Part shown: in pieces, positions 10,202-18,783 of the stretch
Position numbering within the stretch: position 1 is the first letter of the stretch
Layout of the letters: the number at the start of each line of letters is the position of its first letter
NCBI GenBank assembly: GCA_024234855.1
Contig: JACKNN010000004.1
Location: 1-64,000, forward strand
Reading direction: 5' to 3'
DNA: 64,000 bases
Source: Pseudomonadales bacterium
GTDB lineage: Bacteria; Pseudomonadota; Gammaproteobacteria; Pseudomonadales; Halieaceae
Position numbers and translations under genes: made by a program
The notes under the pieces: generated by a model
What the model was told of the DNA's origin: nothing
Database searches by the model: none
Seen by the model: only the letters and a program-made list of their open reading frames with translations

Positions 10202-11056
10202 TCAGTACAGCAGGCTGTACAGTTTCCGCTGGTAGGCGACCGCCAGGGGGTCACCTTTACCCAGGCTGGCAATGGTATCGAGCAGCTGTTTCCTGGTGGC
10301 GCCCCCGGCGTGGTTCAAATCCCGGCGCAGGATATCAACCAGGCACTCCATGGCCTCCTTGTGCTGGCCGACATTGGTGTACTGGGCCGCCAGCTGGCGA
10401 CGCAGCTCAAGGTCGTCGGGCGAGGCTGCCAGGCGCTGTTCGAGGGCTTCGATTTCAGGGGATCTGGCCGCCTCGCGCTTGATGTCCACCTGGGCGCGCA
10501 ACTGCTCGTAATGGGCATCGCGGTCGGCCATCCGGATAGTGGCCAATACGGTCTCCGCCTCGTCGAGGCGCAGGCTTTCGATCAGTGCGTGGGCGTAGGC
10601 GAGGGTGATATCCAGGCGCCGGCCCGAGTCCTCCCAGGCCTGCCGCAGGGGCGACAGTGCCCCGGCAAAGTCGCCGGCATCCATCGCCTCCTGGGCCAGT
10701 TGCAGCAGCCCGTCCCAGGGCTTGGGCAGGTATTTCTCCAGCAGCTGCCGCACCTTCGCCTCCGGCTGGGCGCCGGCGAAGCCGTCCACCGGCTGGCCAT
10801 CCTGGATGACCATCACTGTCGGCAGGCTGCGCACGCCGAATTGCTGGGTGATCATCTGCTGCTGGTCGGCGTTGACCTTGGCCAGCAGAAAGGCGCCCTT
10901 GTACTCGTTGGCGATTTTTTCCAGCATCGGCATGAGCACTTTGCAGGGCTCGCACCAATCGGCCCAGAAATCCACCACCACGGGGCGCTTGTGCGACTCA
11001 TCGATGAGCAGTTGAGCCGCATTGGACTCGTCGATATTAACGATGAAATTATTCAT
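10202..11056 (-). CDS. cnoX: CnoX/YbbN-like thioredoxin-TPR co-chaperone with intact CXXC
   Basis: A 284-residue protein with an N-terminal thioredoxin domain (about residues 8-110) and C-terminal TPR-like helices. That is the YbbN/CnoX architecture and length. The active-site motif is WCEPCK with Cys35 and Cys38, whereas E. coli CnoX has SQHC and lacks disulfide reductase activity. This copy may therefore combine holdase and redox functions (inference). It lies 38 bp downstream of dapB and follows dnaK-dnaJ, a context that fits a chaperone partner. Cytoplasmic; no signal peptide. The symbol is assigned by architecture rather than by close identity. Confidence 0.8.
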   Translation of the reverse strand: MNNFIVNIDESNAAQLLIDESHKRPVVVDFWADWCEPCKVLMPMLEKIANEYKGAFLLAKVNADQQQMITQQFGVRSLPTVMVIQDGQPVDGFAGAQPEAKVRQLLEKYLPKPWDGLLQLAQEAMDAGDFAGALSPLRQAWEDSGRRLDITLAYAHALIESLRLDEAETVLATIRMADRDAHYEQLRAQVDIKREAARSPEIEALEQRLAASPDDLELRRQLAAQYTNVGQHKEAMECLVDILRRDLNHAGGATRKQLLDTIASLGKGDPLAVAYQRKLYSLLY

Positions 11057-11094
11057 GCGACTTTCCTATATTCACAGGCCCGTTCCTGTCGGGC

Positions 11095-11919
11095 TCAGCC
11101 CAGCTTGTTAAGTCCCAGTACATCCTGCATGTCGTACAAACCGGCTGCTCGCCGCGGCGCCGCCAGCCATCCTGCTGCGCGCACCGCACCCCGGGCGAAG
11201 GACATGCGACTGGAGGCTTTATGGGTGATTTCCACTCGCTCACCGTCGGCAGCAAAGGTCACCGTGTGGTCGCCGACGATGTCGCCGGCGCGCACTGTGG
11301 CAAAACCGATGGTCTCGCGCGAACGGGCGCCGGTCTGCCCTTCCCTGCTATAGACAGCAACTTTATTCAGGTCGCGGCCCAGTGCGTTGGCCACCACCTG
11401 GCCCATGCTCAGGGCGGTACCGGAGGGGGCGTCGATCTTGTGGCGATGGTGCGCCTCGTAGACCTCGATATCGACCTCGTCGCCCAGCACCCGGGCCGCC
11501 ATATCCAGCAGCTGGAAGCACAGGTTGACGCCGGTGCTGAAATTGGAGGCCTTGCAGATGGCGATATCGGCCGACGCCCTGTCAATGGCCAGCTGCTGGT
11601 CTGCGGTAAAACCGGTGGTGCCGATAACCATCGCCACCTTGTGCCGCGCGCACTCGGCCACGCTGGCCAGGGTGGCCGCCGGCACGGTGAAATCGATCAA
11701 CACGTCGATATCGCCGATCACCTGCGACAGCGACCCCACCACGGGGATGCCGTTGCGGCCCTGGCCGGCGAGCTCGCCGGAGTCGGCACCGAGAAAACTG
11801 CTCTGGGGCTGCTCTATGGCGGCGGCCAGTTTCAGTGCGCCACCGCTGAGGGCGATCGCCTCCACCAGGGTGCGCCCCATGCGACCCGCCGCGCCGGTAA
11901 TACCGATTCTCGTGGTCAT
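11095..11919 (-). CDS. dapB: 4-hydroxy-tetrahydrodipicolinate reductase
   Basis: A 274-residue protein of standard DapB length. The N-terminus has the nucleotide-binding GITGAAGRMGRTLVEAI motif. The middle contains VIGTTGFTADQ and FSTGVNLC, and the catalytic EAHHRHKIDAPSGTAL motif is complete. It reduces 4-hydroxy-tetrahydrodipicolinate in lysine and diaminopimelate biosynthesis. It begins inside the dnaJ stop (ATGA, 4-bp overlap), the dnaJ-dapB order common in gammaproteobacteria. Confidence 0.96.
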   Translation of the reverse strand: MTTRIGITGAAGRMGRTLVEAIALSGGALKLAAAIEQPQSSFLGADSGELAGQGRNGIPVVGSLSQVIGDIDVLIDFTVPAATLASVAECARHKVAMVIGTTGFTADQQLAIDRASADIAICKASNFSTGVNLCFQLLDMAARVLGDEVDIEVYEAHHRHKIDAPSGTALSMGQVVANALGRDLNKVAVYSREGQTGARSRETIGFATVRAGDIVGDHTVTFAADGERVEITHKASSRMSFARGAVRAAGWLAAPRRAAGLYDMQDVLGLNKLG

Positions 11920-13049
11920 ATTTTCATATCGTCAAAGAAGTTCTTCACACCCTCAAACCAGCTGGTCTGGCGTGGCGACTGGGCGTTCCCGCCCTGGCCG
12001 AGGCTCTTCTGGAACTGCTCCAGCAGCGCCTTTTGTTCCTTGTTCAGGTTGACCGGGGTCTCTACCACCGCCCGGCACAGCAGATCGCCCACGCTGCCAC
12101 CGCGCACCGGCTTGACGCCCTTGCCCCGCAGCCGGAACAACTTGCCGGTCTGGGTCTCCGGCGGAATCTTGAGCTTGACCCGACCATCGAGCGTGGGCAC
12201 TTCCAACTCGCCGCCCAGGGCCGCGGCCACGAAGGTAATCGGCACTTCACAGTACAGGTTCTTGCCATCGCGCTCGAAAATATTGTGCTGCCGGACCGAC
12301 ATCTGCACGAACAGGTCGCCGGGTGGCCCGCCCTCGGGCCCGGCCTCGCCCTCCCCGGACAAGCGGATACGGTCACCGGTGTCCACCCCCGGCGGTACCT
12401 TGACAGAGAGGGTCCGGGTTTTCTCCACCCGCCCCTGGCCACGACAGGCATTGCAGGGGTCAGAAATGCTCTTGCCGCGACCGCGACAGGTGGGGCAGGC
12501 CTGCTGCACCTGGAAGAAGCCCTGCTGCATGCGCACCTGGCCGGCGCCGCCACAGGTAGCGCAGGTGGTGGGCGAGCTGCCCCGCTTCGCGCCGGAGCCA
12601 TCGCATTTTTCGCAGGTGGCGAGGCTGGGCACCCGGATCTCCACCGTGGAGCCTTTAACCGCATCCTCCAGTGATATATCCAGGGTGTAGCGCAGGTCTG
12701 AACCGCGCTGCGGGCCGCCGCGACCGCGACCGCCCCCACCCCCGAAAATGTCGCCGAAGACATCGCCGAAGATATCGCTGAAGTTGCCACCGCCGAAGCC
12801 CCCCGCCCCGCCGCCCATGCTGGGATCCACCCCGGCATGGCCGAAGCGGTCGTAGGCGGCGCGCTTCTCCGGGTCCATCAGCACATCGTAGGCCTCGGTG
12901 GCCTCCTTGAACTTGCTGTCGGCCTGTGGATCGTCAGGATTGCGGTCAGGGTGAAATTTCATCGCCACCCGGCGGTAGGCCTTCTTGATGTCCTTTTCGT
13001 CAGTATCTTTGCGGACACCGAGGACTTCGTAATAATCGCGTTTTGACAT
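11916..13049 (-). CDS. dnaJ: Chaperone protein DnaJ
   Basis: A 377-residue type I J-protein. The J domain holds the HPD tripeptide (MKFHPDRNP) and is followed by a Gly/Phe-rich region. The zinc-binding region has four CXXCXGXG repeats: CEKCDGSG, CATCGGAG, CPTCRGRG and CNACRGQG. It stimulates DnaK ATPase activity and delivers unfolded substrates. It follows dnaK by 132 bp and overlaps dapB by 4 bp. The intervening gap contains several inverted repeats that may set the DnaK to DnaJ ratio. Confidence 0.97.
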   Translation of the reverse strand: MSKRDYYEVLGVRKDTDEKDIKKAYRRVAMKFHPDRNPDDPQADSKFKEATEAYDVLMDPEKRAAYDRFGHAGVDPSMGGGAGGFGGGNFSDIFGDVFGDIFGGGGGRGRGGPQRGSDLRYTLDISLEDAVKGSTVEIRVPSLATCEKCDGSGAKRGSSPTTCATCGGAGQVRMQQGFFQVQQACPTCRGRGKSISDPCNACRGQGRVEKTRTLSVKVPPGVDTGDRIRLSGEGEAGPEGGPPGDLFVQMSVRQHNIFERDGKNLYCEVPITFVAAALGGELEVPTLDGRVKLKIPPETQTGKLFRLRGKGVKPVRGGSVGDLLCRAVVETPVNLNKEQKALLEQFQKSLGQGGNAQSPRQTSWFEGVKNFFDDMKI

Positions 13050-13089
13050 AAACCCTTGCGGCTCTTGATCCGCTTATCTGAAATGACTA

Positions 13090-13179
13090 CGCGGGCACTT
13101 AAGTCCCGCGTCGTCATGGTCTTGTCCACGCCGGATTAAATCCGGCAGTTAACAGCAGTGTTAACGAGGCCGCGGCCTC
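13090..13179. repeat. Cluster of four inverted repeats between dnaK and dnaJ
   Basis: Four dyads lie within 90 bp: 13090-13110 (CGCGGG...CCCGCG with a central ACTTAAGT), 13130-13146 (GCCGGATT-A-AATCCGGC), 13148-13165 (GTTAAC repeated about AGCAGT) and 13166-13179 (perfect GAGGCCGCGGCCTC). The last begins right after the dnaK stop. No long T-run follows, so full rho-independent termination is unlikely. Partial attenuation or mRNA-end protection for dnaK is plausible. Confidence 0.5.
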
Positions 13180-13181
13180 TC

Positions 13182-15107
13182 CTACTTCTTGTCGTCCTTC
13201 ACTTCCTCGAACTCGGCATCGACCACGTCATCGCCCGCGGGCTGCGCCTGCTCGGCGCCACCGCCGGCGGCGTTTTCAGCCGCCGAGGCCTGGGCCGTGT
13301 ACATCTTCTGCGCCACCGGGCTTGTCGCTTCGGTCAGCCTGGTGGCCGCGGCATCGACGGCGTCCTTGTCATCGGCCTTGAGTGCCGCCTCCGCCTCGGC
13401 AATGGCGGCTTCGATAGCGGCTTTCTCATCTTCGGTAGCATGCTCGGCCGCCTCTTCCAGGGTCTTGCGGGCGGCATGCACCAGGCCGTCAAGCGTATTG
13501 CGCGAGGCCACCAGGTCGGCGAAACGGGCATCCGTCTCGGCGTTGAGCTCGGCATCCGCCACCATTTTTTCGATTTCCTCGTCGGTCAGGCCGCCGGAGG
13601 CCGTGATGCGGATCGACTGCTCCTTGCCGGTGGCCTTGTCCTTGGCCGACACGTGCAGGATACCGTTGGCGTCCAGGTCGAAGGTCACCTCGATCTGCGG
13701 CATGCCGCGGGGCGCCGGCGGTATATCCGCCAGGTCGAAACGCCCCAGGGACTTGTTGCTCGCGGCCTGCTTGCGCTCGCCCTGCACCACGTGAATGGTC
13801 ACGGCGCTCTGGTTGTCGTCCGCGGTGGAGAATATCTGCGACTTCTTGGTCGGAATCGTCGTGTTTTTCTCGATCAGCGGTGTCGCCACGCCGCCCATGG
13901 TCTCGATACCCAGGCTCAACGGGGTCACGTCCAGCAGCAGAACATCCTTGACGTCGCCGGCCAGCACCCCGCCCTGGATCGAGGCGCCGATAGCCACGGC
14001 CTCATCCGGGTTCACGTCCTTGCGCGGCTCCTTGCCAAAGTAGTCGGCGACTTTTTTCTGCACCATCGGCATACGGGTCTGCCCGCCCACCAGGATGACG
14101 TCGTCGATATCGCTGGGGCTCTTGCCCGCATCCTTGAGGGCAATTTTCACCGGCTCCATGGAGCGGTTCACCAGTTCCTCCACCAGCGACTCCAGCTTGG
14201 CGCGGGACAGCTTAACCACCAGGTGCTTGGGCCCGGAGGCGTCGGCGGTGATGTACGGCAGGTTGACCTCGGTCTGCTGCGCGCTGGACAGCTCGATCTT
14301 GGCTTTCTCCGCCGCCTCTTTCAGGCGCTGCAGGGCCAGCGGGTCCTTGTGCAGGTCGATACCGGTCTCTTTCTTGAACTCGGCCGACAGGTACTCGATG
14401 AGGCGCATGTCGAAGTCCTCACCTCCCAGGAAGGTGTCACCGTTGGTCGACAGCACCTCGAACTGGTGCTCGCCGTCCACCTCGGCAATCTCAATGATAG
14501 AGATATCGAAGGTACCGCCACCCAGGTCGTACACCGCGATGGTGTGGTCGCCCTTGGACTTGTCCATGCCGTAGGCCAGCGCCGCCGCGGTGGGCTCGTT
14601 GATAATACGCTTGACGTTCAGCCCGGCGATTTTGCCGGCGTCCTTGGTGGCCTGGCGCTGGGAATCGTTAAAATACGCCGGCACGGTGATAACCGCCTCG
14701 GTCACGGGCTCGCCGAGAAATTCCTCCGCGGTTTTCTTCATTTTGCGCAATACTTCAGCGGAGATCTGCGGCGGTGCCATTTTCTCGCCCCGCACCTCTA
14801 CCCAGGCATCGCCATTGTCGGCCTCGACGATCTTGTAAGGGACCATCTTGATGTCTTTCTGGACCACATCGTCCTTGAATTTACGACCGATCAGGCGCTT
14901 CACCGCAAACAGGGTATTGTGCGGGTTGGTCACCGCCTGGCGCTTGGCGCTCTGGCCCACCAGGATTTCGCCATCCTCGGAATAACCGACGATGGAAGGC
15001 GTGGTGCGGTCACCCTCCGAGTTCTCTATCACCCTGGCCTTGCCCCCCTCGAGTACCGATACGCAGGAGTTGGTCGTGCCCAGGTCGATTCCAATAATCT
15101 TGCCCAT
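13182..15107 (-). CDS. dnaK: Chaperone protein DnaK (Hsp70)
   Basis: A 641-residue Hsp70 of normal length. The N-terminus reads GIDLGTTNSCVSVLEGG (phosphate-binding loop). IAVYDLGGGTFDISII and VILVGGQTRMPMVQ are the other ATPase signatures, and the acidic tail DAEFEEVKDDKK closes the protein. It is the central ATP-dependent cytoplasmic chaperone working with DnaJ and GrpE. A sigma-32-type promoter lies 59-86 bp upstream in addition to read-through from grpE. An antisense open frame spanning the whole gene (13158-15125) is a codon-bias artefact. Confidence 0.98.
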   Translation of the reverse strand: MGKIIGIDLGTTNSCVSVLEGGKARVIENSEGDRTTPSIVGYSEDGEILVGQSAKRQAVTNPHNTLFAVKRLIGRKFKDDVVQKDIKMVPYKIVEADNGDAWVEVRGEKMAPPQISAEVLRKMKKTAEEFLGEPVTEAVITVPAYFNDSQRQATKDAGKIAGLNVKRIINEPTAAALAYGMDKSKGDHTIAVYDLGGGTFDISIIEIAEVDGEHQFEVLSTNGDTFLGGEDFDMRLIEYLSAEFKKETGIDLHKDPLALQRLKEAAEKAKIELSSAQQTEVNLPYITADASGPKHLVVKLSRAKLESLVEELVNRSMEPVKIALKDAGKSPSDIDDVILVGGQTRMPMVQKKVADYFGKEPRKDVNPDEAVAIGASIQGGVLAGDVKDVLLLDVTPLSLGIETMGGVATPLIEKNTTIPTKKSQIFSTADDNQSAVTIHVVQGERKQAASNKSLGRFDLADIPPAPRGMPQIEVTFDLDANGILHVSAKDKATGKEQSIRITASGGLTDEEIEKMVADAELNAETDARFADLVASRNTLDGLVHAARKTLEEAAEHATEDEKAAIEAAIAEAEAALKADDKDAVDAAATRLTEATSPVAQKMYTAQASAAENAAGGGAEQAQPAGDDVVDAEFEEVKDDKK

Positions 15108-15165
15108 TTGTGTGTCTCCGGTTAGTTGGCAGGCGCCGCCTGCCGCTGCAATTACGATGTTCTCT

Positions 15166-15193
15166 ATATTGGCCCCAGGTGGCGAAATTCAAG
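15166..15193 (-). promoter_or_regulatory. Sigma-32-type heat-shock promoter for dnaK
   Basis: On the minus strand CTTGAA (15188-15193) is followed after 14 bp by GCCAATAT (15166-15173). This resembles the RpoH consensus CTTGAA / CCCCATNT with two mismatches in the -10 element. It lies between grpE and dnaK. A 17-bp perfect dyad (GGCAGGCG-C-CGCCTGCC, 15128-15144) is in the resulting leader. Confidence 0.6.
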
Positions 15194-15238
15194 GGGCAAA
15201 GGCCATAATTCTTCGCCGCCGGGCCACCGGGGCGCGGC

Positions 15239-15817
15239 TCAGCCGGCGGCCTTGCTGACCATGACCATGGCCGGTCGCAGCAGGCGACCGTTCAGGGTAT
15301 AGCCCTTTTGCATGACCGCGATCACGGAATTGGGCTCAACCTCGCTGTTTTCCACCATGCTCATGGCCTGGTGCAGATTGGGGTCGAAGGGCTCGCCCTG
15401 GGGGTCGACCGCCTCGATATTGAATTTCCTGAGGGCGTCCAGAAAGCTCTTCAGCGTCAGCTCGACCCCTTCGGCGATGGGCTTTGTCGCCTCATTGTCG
15501 CCTGCGGCCGACTCCAGGGCGCGCTCGAGGTTGTCCACCACGGGCAACAACTCACGCGAGAACTGCTCCAGGGCGAACTTGCGGGCTTTTTCCACATCCT
15601 GCTCGGCCCGGCGCTTGACGTTCTGGGCGTCCGCCTGGGCCCGCAGGGCCGCATCCCGGGCGACAGCTACCTGCTCTTCCAACTGCGCCGCCACGGCCTC
15701 AGGCGTCAGCTCGACTTCGGCACTGTCGCCGGTGGGTTGTTCCACCGGGGCCGCCTCGGCCGCCTCCTGCTGCGCTATATCTTCCCCGGCTGCTTGTTCC
15801 TGTTCGTGTTCGGCCAC
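15239..15817 (-). CDS. grpE: Nucleotide exchange factor GrpE
   Basis: A 192-residue GrpE: an acidic, disordered N-terminus rich in Glu/Ala/Gln, then a long coiled coil (VARDAALRAQADAQNVKRRA). The C-terminal beta domain includes DPQGEPFDPNLHQAMSMVEN and VIAVMQKGYTLNGRLLRPA. It releases ADP from DnaK. The start is GTG at 15815-15817, with AGGGAGG just upstream as a strong ribosome-binding site. It sits between hrcA and dnaK, with a sigma-32-type promoter immediately downstream of the hrcA stop. Confidence 0.95.
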   Translation of the reverse strand: MAEHEQEQAAGEDIAQQEAAEAAPVEQPTGDSAEVELTPEAVAAQLEEQVAVARDAALRAQADAQNVKRRAEQDVEKARKFALEQFSRELLPVVDNLERALESAAGDNEATKPIAEGVELTLKSFLDALRKFNIEAVDPQGEPFDPNLHQAMSMVENSEVEPNSVIAVMQKGYTLNGRLLRPAMVMVSKAAG

Positions 15818-15907
15818 GCCTGCCCTCCCTATTTAAGGCTGATTCGGGTCATTCAAGACGCGCGCGGCCGGCATGACCGGGCCCGCGCGCGATAGGTTTC
15901 ACAGGCG

Positions 15908-15936
15908 ATATGGGGGTGGCGGGGGGTTAATTCAAG
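15908..15936 (-). promoter_or_regulatory. Sigma-32-type heat-shock promoter for grpE
   Basis: On the minus strand CTTGAA (15931-15936), 15 bp, then CCCCATAT (15908-15915): an essentially consensus RpoH promoter. It lies between the hrcA stop (15952) and the grpE GTG start (15817). No CIRCE operator accompanies it. Confidence 0.75.
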
Positions 15937-15951
15937 GCGGGGTGACGATTT

Positions 15952-16983
15952 TCAGCCGCCGAGGGCCGAACTCAACATCCTGGCGGTGACATCGACGATG
16001 GGTATCACCCGCTCATAGGCCATCCGGGTCGGCCCGATCACCCCCAGTACGCCGAGGATGCGGTCGCCGTCGTTATAGGGGGCGGTAATCACGCTGTAAT
16101 TGCCAAACACCTTGTAACCGGCTTCCTCGCCGATAAATATCTGGATGCCCTGGGCCCGGCTGCAGCGCTCCAGCAGGTGCAGCAGGTCTTTTTTCTTCTC
16201 AAAGGCATCGAACAACCCCCGCAGGTGAAGCAACTCTTCCGGCGTGGCGCTGTCCAGCAGGCGCGACTCGCCGACCACCATGCAGTCCTCTTCCGGGTCT
16301 GGCTCCTGGTCCAGCGCCTGGTTGGCCAGATCGAGTGTGGACTGCAGGTAGCCGTCGATCTGGCTGCGGGCGTCCTGCATTTCCTGCAGAATCTGCTGTT
16401 TAACCTGCTGCAGGGGCCGGCCGGCGAAGCGCTGGTTGACCATCGCCGCCGCCTCGCGCAACTGCGCCTCGGTAAAGGTGCGCTGGGTGTGGATGATGCG
16501 ATTCTGCACCTCGCGCTCATTGATCACCAGGATGACCAGCACCCGGTCGCCCGACAGCGGCAGGAACTCCACCTGGCGCAGCTGTTGGGCCTCCTGCCGG
16601 GGCACCGTGACCAGCCCGGCCTGGGCGGTGATACTGGACAGCAGCGCCGAGGCGGTCTGCACCAGTTCGGTGGAAGACTTGTCGGGATTCAGCTCGGCCC
16701 GCATCCGCGAGATCGCCTCGTGGTCCAGCGGCCTGACCTGCAACAGGCTGTCCACGAACAGGCGGTAGCCCAGGGCCGTGGGCACCCGGCCCGCAGAGGT
16801 GTGGGGTGAATGCAGGTAGCCCTTGTCTTCCAGGTCGGACATGACGTTGCGGATAGTGGCTGTACTGACCGGCAGGCCGGCTTCCTCCAGCAGGGTTCTC
16901 GACCCCACCGGCTGCCCGTCCCGGATGTGACACTCCACCAGTGTCTTCAATAAAATCCGGGCCCGCTCCGAAATATCCGCCAT
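15952..16983 (-). CDS. hrcA: Heat-inducible transcription repressor HrcA
   Basis: A 343-residue HrcA with the N-terminal winged helix (LPVSTATIRNVMSDLEDKGYLHSPHTSAGRVPT), a GAF-like dimerisation core and the C-terminal VIGPTRMAYERVIPIVDVTA motif. I chose the ATG at 16983 because AGGAG lies 6 bp upstream and MADISERARILLKTLVE is the usual N-terminus. The GTG 45 bp earlier has no such support. HrcA represses heat-shock operons by binding CIRCE (TTAGCACTC-N9-GAGTGCTAA). No CIRCE was found in this cluster, so its targets may lie elsewhere, for example at groESL (inference). It is divergent from recN. Confidence 0.95.
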   Translation of the reverse strand: MADISERARILLKTLVECHIRDGQPVGSRTLLEEAGLPVSTATIRNVMSDLEDKGYLHSPHTSAGRVPTALGYRLFVDSLLQVRPLDHEAISRMRAELNPDKSSTELVQTASALLSSITAQAGLVTVPRQEAQQLRQVEFLPLSGDRVLVILVINEREVQNRIIHTQRTFTEAQLREAAAMVNQRFAGRPLQQVKQQILQEMQDARSQIDGYLQSTLDLANQALDQEPDPEEDCMVVGESRLLDSATPEELLHLRGLFDAFEKKKDLLHLLERCSRAQGIQIFIGEEAGYKVFGNYSVITAPYNDGDRILGVLGVIGPTRMAYERVIPIVDVTARMLSSALGG

Positions 16984-17133
16984 TGCCGCTCCTGCACCAT
17001 GCGCAAGTTCCTGTGAAGGTTTTATCACAGCGCCCGGTAATTACAAAGCCGCCGGCGCCGGCGATATGGACGAAGAAGGTATTTATGCGGCCACCCTTCT
17101 GGGGTATAACAGGCGAAATTAGCAGGCCACCCC

Positions 17134-18783
17134 ATGCTCACCCACATCAGTATCAGCAATTACACCATCGTCGCCGCGCTGGAGATCGATTTTGGCCCCG
17201 GCATGACCGTCATCACCGGTGAGACCGGCGCCGGCAAGTCCATCATGCTCGATGCCCTGGGCCTGTGCCTGGGCGACCGGGCCGACCCCAGGGCCGTGCG
17301 CCACGGCAGCGAACGCGCGGAGATCGTCGCCGGCTTTGATGTCAGCGCCATTCCCCAGGCCGTCGCCTGGCTGCGGGCCCGCGACCTCCATACCGGCGAG
17401 GAATGCCTGCTGCGCCGCGTGGTTACCGCCGAGGGGCGCAGCCGGGCCTACATCAACGGCACCAGCTCGACCCTGCAGGATTGCGCCGAACTCGGCGCCC
17501 TGCTGATCGACATCCACAGCCAGCACGAACATCAGTCGCTGCTGCGCAAGCCGGTGCAGCGCGAGTTGCTGGACGCCTACGCCGACCACCTGCCACTGAC
17601 GCTGGAAGTCGAGCAGATTGCCTCGGACTGGCTGCGCGGCCAGCGCGAGCTGGAATTGCTCACCAGCACCCGCGACGAGCAGACCGCGCGGGCCCAGCTG
17701 CTGGCCTACCAGGTGGATGAACTGGACGAACTCAACCTGCGCGCGGGTGAACTCGCCGCACAGGAGCAGGAACTCAAGCTGCTGGCCAATGCCGAGCACA
17801 TCCTGCAGTCCTCCCACCAGGCGCTGGAGCTGTGCGAGGAGCACGGCAGCGGCATCCGCAAGGCCCTGCAGTTGCTGAGCTCAGATGCCCAGGCCACGAA
17901 GGCGGCCGCCAGCGCCCGGGAACTGCTGGATTCCGCCGCCATCCAGCTGAGCGAAGCCGGCAGCGAGATCCAGCGCCATATCGACAGCGTCGAAATCGAC
18001 CCCCAGCGCCTGGCCGAGGTGGAGCAGCGGCTGGCGGATATCTACGATGTGGCGCGCAAGCACCGGGTCATGCCCGAGGCCGTGGGCGAACTGCACCTGC
18101 GCCTGCGCCAGGAACTGCAGGAGCTGGCGGATGGCGGCCAGCGCATCGAGCAGCTGACGGCCGAGCAGGCCGAGCTGGCCGGGCGCTACGCCAGCTGCGC
18201 CGCCAAACTGGGCAAGCAACGGAAAAACGCCGCCGGCAAACTGGTCAAGGCCGCCACCACCCTGTTGGCCTCGCTGGCGATGGCGCAGTGCCAGCTGGAA
18301 ATCGCCCTGACGCCCCGCCCCGGCAAAGACCCCCACCCCCACGGCGGCGAGGATATCGAATTCCTGATCAGCACCAACCCCGGCGCACCGACCCAACCGC
18401 TGGGCAAGATTGCCTCGGGCGGCGAGTTATCGCGGATCAGCCTCGCCATCCAGGTGGTCACCGCGAGCAGCAGCACGGTGCCGAGCATGGTGTTCGACGA
18501 GGTGGACGTGGGTATCGGCGGCGCGGTAGCCGAAGTGGTTGGCAGGCTGCTGCGCACCCTGGCCGGGCAGGCCCAGGTGCTTTGCGTCACCCACCTGCCG
18601 CAGGTGGCCGCCCAGGGCCAGCATCACCTGCGCGTGAGCAAGCATATCGACGGAAAATCGGTGCAGACCAGCATGGCGCAACTGCAGCCGGAAGAGAAGG
18701 TCGAGGAAATTGCGCGGATGCTGGGGGGGGTGAAAATCACCGCCCAGACCCTCGCCCATGCGCGCGAGATGCTGGAGAGCTAG
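17134..18783 (+). CDS. recN: DNA repair protein RecN
   Basis: A 549-residue SMC-like ATPase, close to E. coli RecN (553). Walker A GETGAGKS is at residues 29-36. A long coiled coil rich in Leu/Glu/Gln occupies the centre, and the C-terminal ABC half has KIASGGELSRISLAIQV and the Walker B region VFDEVDVGIGGAVAEVVG. RecN acts in double-strand break repair. In E. coli it is strongly SOS-induced, but the best upstream match here (CTGGGGTATAACAG) is two bases too short to be a LexA box. The 3' end overlaps fur by 4 bp, convergently. Confidence 0.96.
   Translation: MLTHISISNYTIVAALEIDFGPGMTVITGETGAGKSIMLDALGLCLGDRADPRAVRHGSERAEIVAGFDVSAIPQAVAWLRARDLHTGEECLLRRVVTAEGRSRAYINGTSSTLQDCAELGALLIDIHSQHEHQSLLRKPVQRELLDAYADHLPLTLEVEQIASDWLRGQRELELLTSTRDEQTARAQLLAYQVDELDELNLRAGELAAQEQELKLLANAEHILQSSHQALELCEEHGSGIRKALQLLSSDAQATKAAASARELLDSAAIQLSEAGSEIQRHIDSVEIDPQRLAEVEQRLADIYDVARKHRVMPEAVGELHLRLRQELQELADGGQRIEQLTAEQAELAGRYASCAAKLGKQRKNAAGKLVKAATTLLASLAMAQCQLEIALTPRPGKDPHPHGGEDIEFLISTNPGAPTQPLGKIASGGELSRISLAIQVVTASSSTVPSMVFDEVDVGIGGAVAEVVGRLLRTLAGQAQVLCVTHLPQVAAQGQHHLRVSKHIDGKSVQTSMAQLQPEEKVEEIARMLGGVKITAQTLAHAREMLES

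Noticed and set aside
10045..10272. 75-residue frame between the acyl-CoA dehydrogenase and cnoX
   Set aside because: Overlaps the cnoX 3' end out of frame and lacks a ribosome-binding site.
11221..12690. 489-residue open frame antisense to dapB and dnaJ
   Set aside because: Spans two well-supported genes on the other strand and shows no family features.
13158..15125. 655-residue open frame antisense to dnaK
   Set aside because: It mirrors dnaK codon bias in GC-rich DNA, is rich in His/Gly/Val without domain motifs, and dnaK is certain.
15818..15951. CIRCE element near grpE
   Set aside because: Searched for TTAGCACTC and GAGTGCTAA here, before dnaK and before hrcA; none found.
17100..17120. 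LexA box for recN (CTGGGGTATAACAG)
   Set aside because: The spacing between CTG and CAG half-sites is two bases short of a LexA operator.
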